A DNA stretch of 6,677 nt. Source: UBA7702 sp051866595. GTDB taxonomy: Bacteria; Bacillota; Dehalobacteriia; UBA7702. A program made the translations under genes and the position numbers. This document shows positions 1 through 5,168 of the stretch, one piece after another; position 1 is the stretch's first letter; each line of letters starts with the position of its first letter. The notes beneath the pieces were generated by a model that worked only from the letters and a program-made list of their open reading frames with translations, searched no databases and had not been told where the DNA came from. Where the stretch lies: contig JBJDXI010000164.1 of NCBI GenBank assembly GCA_051866595.1, forward strand, positions 1 through 6,677. Direction: 5' to 3'.

Positions 1-2
1 TA

Positions 3-80
3 TCTTCTTATATCTCCCGTTCGGATACGGACGCTTCCGGGAATGAGATTGGGAAAGAGGAAACCGGTCTTTTACTATGA
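3..80 (+). CDS. C-terminal fragment of an unidentified protein (5' end outside window)
   Basis: The frame is open from base 3 to a TGA at 78-80 and gives a polar 25-residue tail ending in EETGLLL. This frame was chosen because its stop overlaps the ATG at 77 as ATGA, the usual layout of translationally coupled bacterial genes. Frame 2 would stop at 44-46 and frame 1 stays open to 207, so the assignment is an inference. The fragment is too short and too low in complexity to identify a family. No terminator or gap separates it from the next ORF. Confidence 0.4.
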   Translation, partial: SSYISRSDTDASGNEIGKEETGLLL

Positions 81-196
81 TTTCAAGGCGTCTTCCGGAA
101 CGGAAACAAAGGAGGTTTCTGCCGGTGATCGCGTCTGTTCTTTGGTTTGTCATCGTGATTGTTCTTTCCGTTGCCGCCGACCGTCTGATGAGCTGA
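77..196 (+). CDS. Small single-pass membrane protein, 39 aa, function unknown
   Basis: ATG at 77-79 to TGA at 194-196. The first 13 residues are strongly basic (RRLPERKQRR), then residues 15-34 form one continuous hydrophobic segment (VIASVLWFVIVIVL), followed by a short tail ending in DRLMS. By the positive-inside rule the N-terminus should lie in the cytoplasm. The start overlaps the stop of the upstream reading frame (ATGA), suggesting co-translation. A purine stretch AGAGGAAA at 56-63 is the only ribosome binding site candidate and lies rather far away (13 nt). No terminator is evident after it. I do not recognise the family. It could be the last gene of an operon that lies left of the window, or a chance ORF; the clean transmembrane profile and the coupled start favour a real gene. 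Confidence 0.45.
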   Translation: MISRRLPERKQRRFLPVIASVLWFVIVIVLSVAADRLMS

Positions 197-281
197 CGGT
201 GAAATAAAAGCAGAGTGATGAGAACAGGTTTCGCTGTGAAATGACAGAATAAAAAAATTTTGAAAATCTTTCAGAAAAGAC

Positions 282-310
282 TTGCTTTTTCTGGGGTTTT
301 CTAGTATAAT
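282..310 (+). promoter_or_regulatory. Promoter of tRNA-Ser
   Basis: TTGCTT (282-287) and a perfect TATAAT (305-310) are separated by 17 bp. Transcription would start near 317, giving a 5' leader of roughly 13 nt before the mature tRNA. The upstream region (241-281) is A/T-rich with A and T runs and could act as an UP element. This is an inference from consensus matching. Confidence 0.8.
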
Positions 311-329
311 AATCAACGTTGCGAAGCTT

Positions 330-419
330 GGAGAGATGGCCGAGTTTGGCTTAAGGCGCACGACTGGAAATCGTGTTGGTGTAACAGCCTCGCAGGTTCG
401 AATCCTGTTCTCTCCGCCA
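330..419 (+). tRNA. tRNA-Ser(GGA), CCA encoded
   Basis: A 90-nt type II tRNA with the long variable arm typical of serine. The acceptor stem GGAGAGA (330-336) pairs perfectly with TCTCTCC (409-415), followed by discriminator G416 and genomic CCA (417-419). The anticodon loop is CTGGAAA, giving anticodon GGA, which reads UCC and UCU. The T-arm carries the standard GGTTCGAATCC core. The gene stands alone between its own promoter and a strong terminator, so it is a single-gene unit. Confidence 0.97.
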
Positions 420-422
420 TAG

Positions 423-467
423 AAAAAACCGCTGGTTGCGGGGGATTCCCCTTGTCAGCGGTTTTTT
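423..467 (+). terminator. Rho-independent terminator after tRNA-Ser
   Basis: AAAAAACCGCTG (423-434) pairs with CAGCGGTTTTTT (456-467), with an inner GGGG/CCCC stem (441-444 with 448-451). The T run after the GC-rich stem is the classic intrinsic terminator. Because the stem is flanked by an A run on the left, it could also stop transcription from the opposite strand. Confidence 0.9.
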
Positions 468-480
468 GCTGTTTCTTTTT

Positions 481-540
481 CGGATTTTGGATAACGAAGA
501 AATCCGGCGTCCTTTCCGTATTTCAGAAGGAAAGAAACGC
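481..540 (+). repeat. Two adjacent inverted repeats in the leader of the MATE gene
   Basis: First repeat: CGGATTT (481-487) and AAATCCG (500-506), 12-nt spacer. Second repeat begins at the next base: GCGT (507-510) with ACGC (537-540), then CTTTCC (512-517) with GGAAAG (529-534), separated by an 11-nt loop; small bulges lie at 511 and 535-536. Neither is followed by a T run, so they do not look like terminators. They could be an operator for a regulator of the exporter or structure in the mRNA leader. A weak promoter candidate, TTGCTG (466-471) with GATAAC (490-495) and an 18-bp spacer, overlaps the first repeat. Function is inferred only. Confidence 0.35.
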
Positions 541-585
541 GAAAAGAATCACAGGTTGATTTGATTTCAAGGAAGACGCGTTGTT

Positions 586-1944
586 ATGCAAAAAAATCTG
601 ACCGACGGAAATGTTTTTCGTGTTTTGCTCGTATTTTCGGTTCCGTTCTTTATCTCTTATTTTCTGCAAACAGTATACGGTCTGGCCGATCTTTTTATTA
701 TTGGTCAGTTCAACGGCGCCGATGTGATTACCGCCGTTTCTGTCGGCAGTCAGGTCATGCACATGATCACCGTATTTATCGTGGGACTTTCCATGGGCTC
801 CACGGTGATGATCAGCCGCGCCGTCGGTGCTCGTGCACCGGAAAAAACGGCCAGAGCCATCGGAAACACCGTCACTCTTTTTATGGCGGTTTCCGTTGTT
901 TTTACCGTGGTTCTTCTGCTGTTGGTAAATCCCATTGTTTCCCTGATGTCTACGCCGCCGGAATCGGTGGAACAGACCCGGACCTATCTTCGGATCTGTT
1001 TTTCAGGAATCCCCTTTATCACGGCGTATAACGTTTTGGGTTCGGTTTTCCGGGGGCTCGGTGATTCCAAAAGTCCCATGTATTTCATTGCCGCGGCCTG
1101 CGGTATCAATATCCTTCTGGATTTCGTTTTCATCGGCTTGCTGGGGATGACCGCCGCCGGGGCGGCGCTTGCCACGGTGATCGCCCAGACAGTCAGCGTC
1201 ATCATCGCTTTCGTTATGATTCGGAAACGAGGTCTCGGTCTTTCCCTGGGCAAAGACGACTTTCGTCCCGATGGCCGCACCGCCGGCAGTATTCTGAAAA
1301 TCGGTGCGCCCGTTTCCCTTCAGGACGGTTTTATTCAGATTTCTTTTCTGATTATTACGGTCATTGCCAATCAGCGCGGTGTGGAGGTGGCCGCCGCTGT
1401 GGGCATTGTAGAAAAAATTATTTCAGTTCTCTTTTTGGTGCCGTCATCGATGCTTTCCTCTATTTCCGCCATTGTGGCCCAGAATCTCGGAGCGGGGCTC
1501 CATCTTCGGGGTCGGCAGACGCTGTATTACGGTATCGGCCTCTGTGTGGGATACGGAGCGGTGCTGGCGGTTCTCTTTCAGTTTTTTCAGGAACCGGCGG
1601 TGGCGATGTTTACCGATGATCCCTCCGTCATTCTTTTCGGCGGTCAGTATCTGAAAGCCTATGCCATCGACTGTATGCTGGCCGGGGTGCATTTCTGTTT
1701 CAGCGGTTTTTTCTGCGCTTACGGAATGTCCGTTATCTCTTTCCTGCATAACGCGGTGTCCGTCATCCTGATACGGGTGCCCGGCAGTTATCTGGCGGCT
1801 AAGCTCTTTCCCGCGACACTCTATCCCATGGGGCTGGCGGCCCCGGCGGGTTCTCTGCTGTCCATCTTGATCTGTTCCGCGGTCTATGTATGGTTTTTGC
1901 GGAAACAGCGGAACGAAAACCGGTTTCCCGGTGAAGTACAGTAG
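586..1944 (+). CDS. MATE-family multidrug efflux transporter
   Basis: A 452-residue polytopic inner-membrane protein, the normal MATE length, with about 12 hydrophobic helices. Members export cationic drugs, dyes or metabolites in exchange for Na+ or H+. Family signatures: VFRGLGDSKSPM (residues 154-165), followed by INILLDFVFIGLLGMTAAGAA (174-194, the conserved end of the first half). The two MATE repeats are visible: GLSMGSTVMISRAVGA (67-82) in the first half matches PSSMLSSISAIVAQNLGAG (286-304) in the second. The C-terminus is a basic, polar tail (RKQRNENR). The ATG at 586 has AAGGAAG (569-575) 10 nt upstream; no better in-frame start exists. The gene follows the tRNA-Ser terminator, so it needs its own promoter; none is strong. 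No terminator follows before the nucleotidase gene. The substrate cannot be told from sequence, and assignment to a NorM, DinF or MepA subgroup is not secure. Confidence 0.95.
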   Translation: MQKNLTDGNVFRVLLVFSVPFFISYFLQTVYGLADLFIIGQFNGADVITAVSVGSQVMHMITVFIVGLSMGSTVMISRAVGARAPEKTARAIGNTVTLFMAVSVVFTVVLLLLVNPIVSLMSTPPESVEQTRTYLRICFSGIPFITAYNVLGSVFRGLGDSKSPMYFIAAACGINILLDFVFIGLLGMTAAGAALATVIAQTVSVIIAFVMIRKRGLGLSLGKDDFRPDGRTAGSILKIGAPVSLQDGFIQISFLIITVIANQRGVEVAAAVGIVEKIISVLFLVPSSMLSSISAIVAQNLGAGLHLRGRQTLYYGIGLCVGYGAVLAVLFQFFQEPAVAMFTDDPSVILFGGQYLKAYAIDCMLAGVHFCFSGFFCAYGMSVISFLHNAVSVILIRVPGSYLAAKLFPATLYPMGLAAPAGSLLSILICSAVYVWFLRKQRNENRFPGEVQ

Positions 1945-1970
1945 AAATTCCGTTTGTTTTGCGTTATAAT
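1942..1970 (+). promoter_or_regulatory. Promoter of the nucleotidase gene
   Basis: A perfect TATAAT (1965-1970) lies 17 bp after TAGAAA (1942-1947), which matches four of six bases of TTGACA. The first three bases of the -35 box are the stop codon of the MATE gene. Transcription would start near 1977 and give a leader of about 33 nt. Read-through from the MATE gene is also possible because no hairpin terminator lies between. Confidence 0.6.
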
Positions 1971-2009
1971 ATAAAATAAAGAAAAGTTATGGAAAGCCGG
2001 TAATGAATC

Positions 2010-2591
2010 ATGATTTTAGGTATTGATATTGATGATGTTGTAACAGAGAGTTCTTTGGCGCTGGTCGCCCACGCGAAAATTCATGAGACGGAAGTCTGTG
2101 AAAAGGGAGATATTTTGGACCATCTCCCCGAAGTGATGCGGGGCGGTATCCCATTTCCGTCGGTCAGGGAGTATCTGCGCCGTTTTATGGCCGATATTAT
2201 GGCATCGGCGGCGGTAAAGGAAAACGCTGTGGAAGTCCTCCACCGTCTGAAAGAAGCGGGGCACCGGATTGTTTACATCACAGCCCGGGGTGAAAACCTC
2301 TTTCCCGGCAGCACCGAGGTGACGAAAAACCTCATTGCTGAAAAAAATCTGCCCTGTGACGCCATTGTTTTCGATTCCGTGGATAAATTCAAAGATTGCA
2401 GCGATCACCATGTGGAGTTGATGATTGACGATTCGGTAAAGAACTGCGAGGACATTGCCGCCGGCGGCATCCCGACGCTGCTTTTCACTTCCTCCGTCAA
2501 TAAAGACGCCGACACTGCTCTGGATCGCGTAGACGACTGGCTCCAGCTCGAAGCTTATGTTGCTGAACGGGCAAAAAACAAAGGGAATTGA
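2010..2591 (+). CDS. HAD-superfamily 5'(3')-deoxyribonucleotidase-like phosphatase (NT5C type)
   Basis: A 193-residue cytoplasmic HAD phosphatase. Motif I is at the N-terminus, GIDIDDVVTES, with D6 as the likely nucleophile and D8 as the general acid. Motif II is T91 in YITARG. The motif III lysine is K126 or K128 in VDKFKDC. Motif IV is the acidic pair D140-D141 in MIDDS, followed by NCEDIAAGGIPTLLF, typical of this family. The insert between motifs I and II (about 20-70) would be the small helical cap. Family members dephosphorylate (deoxy)nucleoside monophosphates or related phosphate esters; the true substrate is inferred. The start at 2010 is forced by motif I and by an in-frame stop at 2001-2003. 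Its ribosome binding site is weak (GGAAAG at 1991-1996, 13 nt away), and two out-of-use ATGs lie just upstream. No terminator follows, so the transcript probably runs on into tRNA-Lys. Confidence 0.85.
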   Translation: MILGIDIDDVVTESSLALVAHAKIHETEVCEKGDILDHLPEVMRGGIPFPSVREYLRRFMADIMASAAVKENAVEVLHRLKEAGHRIVYITARGENLFPGSTEVTKNLIAEKNLPCDAIVFDSVDKFKDCSDHHVELMIDDSVKNCEDIAAGGIPTLLFTSSVNKDADTALDRVDDWLQLEAYVAERAKNKGN

Positions 2592-2601
2592 GAAAAAGCA
2601 C

Positions 2602-2630
2602 TTGATTTTAAAAATGGACTGTGCTATACT
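2602..2630 (+). promoter_or_regulatory. Promoter of tRNA-Lys
   Basis: TTGATT (2602-2607) and TATACT (2625-2630) with a 17-bp spacer. A TGC directly before the -10 box (2622-2624) makes an extended -10 element. Transcription would start near 2637, about 11 nt before the mature tRNA. Confidence 0.75.
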
Positions 2631-2647
2631 ATTTGAGCAATGAATGT

Positions 2648-2723
2648 GCATCCTTAGCTCAGCTGGCAGAGCACCTGACTCTTAATCAGGGTGTCCAGGG
2701 TTCGAACCCCTGAGGGTGTACCA
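2648..2723 (+). tRNA. tRNA-Lys(CTT), CCA encoded
   Basis: A 76-nt type I tRNA. The anticodon arm is CCTGA-CTCTTAA-TCAGG, giving anticodon CTT, which reads AAG. The D-arm (from GCTC at 2657) and T-arm (CAGGGTTCGAACCCCTG) are standard. The acceptor stem pairs GCATCCT (2648-2654) with AGGGTGT (2713-2719), followed by discriminator A2720 and genomic CCA. Two acceptor pairs are wobble: G1-U72, at the end of the helix, and U4-G69. The gene has its own promoter and terminator, and lies directly behind the nucleotidase gene on the same strand. Confidence 0.97.
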
Positions 2724-2726
2724 AGT

Positions 2727-2763
2727 AAAACGCCTGCTAAAATTTGTTTTGGCAGGCGTTTTT
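2727..2763 (+). terminator. Rho-independent terminator after tRNA-Lys
   Basis: AAAACGCCTGCTAAAA (2727-2742) pairs with TTTTGGCAGGCGTTTT (2747-2762) around the loop TTTG. This is a 16-bp stem with one G-T pair, ending in a T run. It is probably also the end of the nucleotidase transcript. Confidence 0.93.
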
Positions 2764-2792
2764 CTATTTATCAGTAACCGAAGAACCTAACG

Positions 2793-2821
2793 AAAAAATC
2801 CGGGGCGGGGACACTCCGGAT
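2793..2821 (-). terminator. Terminator of the HEGAH membrane protein gene (minus strand)
   Basis: Read on the minus strand, ATCCGG (2821-2816) and CCGGAT (2803-2798) form a 6-bp stem with a 12-nt GC-rich loop. A run of T follows (complement of the A run 2793-2798). It starts about 30 bases after the stop codon at 2852. The stem is short but GC-rich, and the T run is good. Confidence 0.65.
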
Positions 2822-2851
2822 ATTACTGCGTTGATTTGGCGTCCCGATGGA

Positions 2852-3355
2852 TCAGGATGCATCGGAAAAGGCCGATTTGTATTTGGGCAGAACGATTTTT
2901 AGAAACAGGATCAGATGAAAGACGAAAAGCAGACCGTAGCCGATCCTTGCCGCCGCTTCCGGTATCAGCAGAGAGATCCCGTTCATATCGCCGCCGCCGA
3001 AAAAGCCGCAGAGTACGCTTAAATACAGCGGATCGAGAAAAAGCATCACAATGGTGATATAGTACATACAGGCTTTAAAAAGTGCAGACGGATGTCCGCA
3101 GATCCTGCCCGCCGCGCAGACAAGAATATAGGCCGCCGCAAGTGTCGCCGCAGACCCCGCCAAGCAGAAAATACCCATCTGAACATCGGTCATAGCGTTC
3201 GCGTACACATCGATCTGCACGCCGAGTCCCAAAAACCGGATCTCCCGGAACACACCGGTACAGACCGTGGTCAGCAGGTGAGCGCCCTCATGAATAACGT
3301 AATAACATAAAATGGCCGAAATCAGGCCGATGTACTGCCTCATCTTTTTATCCAT
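2852..3355 (-). CDS. Small membrane protein with HEGAH zinc-metalloprotease motif (M50-like), substrate unknown
   Basis: A 167-residue, highly hydrophobic protein with about four membrane helices (roughly residues 8-30, 58-82, 98-118, 136-156). Helix 1 contains HEGAH (H22, E23, H26), the HExxH zinc-binding motif embedded in a membrane segment as in M50/site-2-type proteases. An M50 enzyme also needs a third ligand, usually an Asp in a later helix. Candidates are D123 in GGGDMNGI and D108 in FLDPLYL; the NPxxxxDG motif of classical site-2 proteases is absent. No PDZ or CBS domain is present. The protein is likely a proteolytic enzyme or a relative of one; no partner gene such as an anti-sigma factor adjoins it. 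The ATG at 3355 has an excellent AAAGGAG (3362-3368) 6 nt upstream. The gene forms a single unit with its own promoter and terminator. Protease activity is an inference. Confidence 0.75.
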   Translation of the reverse strand: MDKKMRQYIGLISAILCYYVIHEGAHLLTTVCTGVFREIRFLGLGVQIDVYANAMTDVQMGIFCLAGSAATLAAAYILVCAAGRICGHPSALFKACMYYITIVMLFLDPLYLSVLCGFFGGGDMNGISLLIPEAAARIGYGLLFVFHLILFLKIVLPKYKSAFSDAS

Positions 3356-3399
3356 CTTTCTCTCCTTTGTCCGATCGTTTTGTTCGCCGTTTTCTCTTT

Positions 3400-3428
3400 A
3401 TTATACCGCAGGCATTCCGTCAAAACAA
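3400..3428 (-). promoter_or_regulatory. Promoter of the HEGAH membrane protein gene
   Basis: On the minus strand, TTGTTT (3428-3423), a 17-bp spacer and a perfect TATAAT (3405-3400). Transcription would start near 3393, leaving a leader of about 38 nt. A TTGACG sits inside the spacer but is only 12 bp from the -10 box, too close to be the -35 element. Confidence 0.7.
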
Positions 3429-3442
3429 CTTCCGACAGGCAA

Positions 3443-3483
3443 GGAAAAGCCCGAAGCTCCGTAAAAACCGGATCTTCGGGCTT
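3443..3483 (-). terminator. Rho-independent terminator of guaA
   Basis: Read on the minus strand, AAGCCCGAAG (3483-3474) pairs perfectly with CTTCGGGCTT (3456-3447), with a further inner TCCG/CGGA stem. TTCC follows. It lies 11 bases after the guaA stop codon. The T tract is short and interrupted, but the hairpin is very stable. Confidence 0.85.
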
Positions 3484-3494
3484 CTGTGTTCTGA

Positions 3495-5027
3495 TTATTC
3501 CCACTCAATGGTTGCCGGGGGCTTTTGGGTGATGTCGTAGACGACGCGGTTGATGTGATCCACTTCGTTGGTGATGCGGTTGGAGATGGAAGCCAGCAGA
3601 TCGTGGGGGATGTCGGCCCAGTCAGCGGTCATGAAATCGGTGGTGGTGACGGCGCGGAGGGCCAGCAGATAATCGTAGGTGCGTTCATCGCCCATCACGC
3701 CGACGCTACGCATATCGGTGAGGACGGCGAAATACTGATTGATGTTTTTGGCGATGCCGTCTTTTTCCAGCTCTTCCCGGAAGATGGCGTCGGCGTTCTG
3801 GAGGATTTCCAGTTTTTCCTCAGTGATTTCACCGATGATGCGGACGGCCAGTCCCGGGCCGGGGAAGGGCTGACGGTAGACGAGGAAGGGCGGGATCCCC
3901 AGCTCGATGCCGAGAGTGCGGACTTCGTCTTTAAAGAGGTTTCGAAGAGGTTCCACAATAGCCTTGAAATCCATCACATCGGGAAGACCGCCGACGTTGT
4001 GGTGGCTTTTGATGACCTGAGCCGTCTGGTTACCGCTTTCGATGACGTCGGGATAAATGGTTCCCTGAATCAGAATATCGCAGTGGCCCAGCTTTTTGGC
4101 TTCATCCTGAAAAACGTTGATAAATTCGGCGCCGATGATCTTTCGTTTGGTTTCCGGGTCGCTGACGCCGCGGAGCTTGTCCAGAAAGCGATCCTTGCAG
4201 TTGACGCGGATCAGATTCATATCGAACTGTTTGCGGAAAACTTCTTCCACCTGGTCGCCTTCGTTTTTCCGAAGGAGACCGTGATCCAGGAAAATGCAGG
4301 TGAGGTCATCGCCGATGGCTTTATGGGCCAATACCGCGGCAACGGAGGAATCCACGCCGCCGGAAAGGGCGCAGAGAACTTTCTTCCCGGCCATCTGTTC
4401 TTTCAGCGCGGCGATGCTTTCTTTGGCGAAGGAGCTCATTTGCCAGTCGCCGGCGCATTTGCAGATGTCATAGAGGAAACGGCGGAGCATCTCTTTGCCA
4501 AAGGGAGTGTGTTCCACTTCGGGATGGAACTGCACGCCGTAAAATTGCTTTTCTTTATTCATGATGGCCGCGTTGGGACAGGTGGGGGTGTGGGCGATGG
4601 ATACAAAACCCGGAGGCAGGGTGCCCACCTGATTGGTGTGGCTCATCCAGCAGCGGTTATTTTCTTCCATATCGTAAAAGAGGGGAGAATCTTCAAGGGT
4701 GATTTCCTGGGCACCGTATTCTCTTTTATCGGCGCGGATAATTTCACCGCCCAGAACTTGGCTCATGCTCTGAAGGCCGTAGCAGATGCCGAGAACGGGA
4801 ATACCCAGTTTAAAAATATCTTCGGCGGGGAGCGGCGCTCCTTCCTCATACGCATTGTAAGGGCCGCCGGTGAGAATAATACCTTTGGGATTGAGGGCTC
4901 TGATCTTTTCGGTATCGGTATGCCAGGGGAGTAATTCGCAGTAAACGCCGGCTTCACGTACACGCCGGGTAATCAGTTGATTGTATTGCGCTCCGAAATC
5001 AAGGAGTACGACGGTTTCGTTTTTCAT
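3495..5027 (-). CDS. guaA: GMP synthase (glutamine-hydrolysing)
   Basis: A 510-residue cytoplasmic enzyme that converts XMP, ATP and glutamine to GMP, the last step of de novo guanine nucleotide synthesis. The N-terminal class I glutamine amidotransferase domain (about 1-190) begins VVLLDFGAQYNQLITRRVRE. It carries the nucleophile C82 in GICYGLQ and the His-Glu pair H168/E170 in QFHPE. The ATP-pyrophosphatase domain has the PP-loop SGGVDSS (222-228) and GTIYPDVIES (322-331). The C-terminal dimerisation domain carries QPFPGPGLAVR (386-396) and ends in the family-typical KPPATIEWE. All key residues are present and the length is normal, so the enzyme should be active. The start at 5027 was chosen over an in-frame ATG at 5060 because AAAGGAG lies 5 nt upstream of it and the protein then begins right at the amidotransferase fold. 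The gene stands alone, apart from other purine genes, with its own promoter and terminator. Confidence 0.98.
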   Translation of the reverse strand: MKNETVVLLDFGAQYNQLITRRVREAGVYCELLPWHTDTEKIRALNPKGIILTGGPYNAYEEGAPLPAEDIFKLGIPVLGICYGLQSMSQVLGGEIIRADKREYGAQEITLEDSPLFYDMEENNRCWMSHTNQVGTLPPGFVSIAHTPTCPNAAIMNKEKQFYGVQFHPEVEHTPFGKEMLRRFLYDICKCAGDWQMSSFAKESIAALKEQMAGKKVLCALSGGVDSSVAAVLAHKAIGDDLTCIFLDHGLLRKNEGDQVEEVFRKQFDMNLIRVNCKDRFLDKLRGVSDPETKRKIIGAEFINVFQDEAKKLGHCDILIQGTIYPDVIESGNQTAQVIKSHHNVGGLPDVMDFKAIVEPLRNLFKDEVRTLGIELGIPPFLVYRQPFPGPGLAVRIIGEITEEKLEILQNADAIFREELEKDGIAKNINQYFAVLTDMRSVGVMGDERTYDYLLALRAVTTTDFMTADWADIPHDLLASISNRITNEVDHINRVVYDITQKPPATIEWE

Positions 5028-5032
5028 GGGAA

Positions 5033-5039
5033 CTCCTTT
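5033..5039 (-). promoter_or_regulatory. Ribosome binding site deciding the guaA start
   Basis: AAAGGAG on the minus strand, 5 nt before the ATG at 5027. It lies inside the 11-codon in-frame extension that would result from using the ATG at 5060. That farther ATG would sit at or just upstream of the predicted transcription start, so it is very unlikely to be used. Confidence 0.85.
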
Positions 5040-5062
5040 GCTTATAAAAAATTTTGGCAATA

Positions 5063-5091
5063 ATTATACAGGATTTTTACTGAAATTACAA
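5063..5091 (-). promoter_or_regulatory. Promoter of guaA
   Basis: On the minus strand, TTGTAA (5091-5086), a 17-bp spacer and a perfect TATAAT (5068-5063). Transcription would begin near 5056, leaving a leader of about 29 nt. That is too short for a guanine riboswitch. No PurR-like or G-box structure is visible in the 141-bp divergent region. Confidence 0.75.
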
Positions 5092-5117
5092 TAGAAAGTT
5101 TTGAAAAATAAGTGGAA

Positions 5118-5146
5118 ATTCTGTTTCATGCGTGATATGATATACT
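5118..5146 (+). promoter_or_regulatory. Extended -10 promoter of the antiporter gene
   Basis: TATACT (5141-5146) is preceded by TGA (5138-5140), giving an extended -10 element. The -35 region near 5118-5124 (ATTCTGT) is poor, which is common for extended -10 promoters. Transcription would start around 5153, leaving only about 16 nt of leader, with the ribosome binding site at its very beginning. It is back to back with the guaA promoter, 26 bp apart at the closest -35 bases. Confidence 0.55.
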
Positions 5147-5168
5147 GTGCAAAGTGAGGGATTGATTG

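Noticed and set aside
180..200. Inverted repeat ACCGTC/GACGGT as a terminator after the small membrane ORF
   Set aside because: The stem is only 6 bp and is followed by GAAATAAAAG rather than a T run, so it is too weak to call.
43..207. Alternative frame 1 ORF from ATG 43 overlapping the small membrane ORF
   Set aside because: Its product is rich in Cys and Arg with no domain character. Frame 2 in the same stretch gives a clear membrane helix, and the 77-80 ATGA overlap fits better.
2016..2651. 211-codon open frame on the minus strand opposite the nucleotidase
   Set aside because: It covers the HAD gene in antisense and runs into the tRNA-Lys gene. The plus-strand frame has all HAD motifs, so this is a shadow.
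3525..4934. 469-codon open frame on the plus strand opposite guaA
   Set aside because: It lies entirely antisense to an intact guaA with every catalytic motif. Its translation is low-complexity and rich in Gly, Asp, Val and Phe, as expected when strong third-position bias is read from the other strand. It has no domain motif.
5028..5060. N-terminal extension of guaA to the ATG at 5060
   Set aside because: The extension would translate through the AAAGGAG ribosome binding site. Its ATG is at or upstream of the predicted transcription start.
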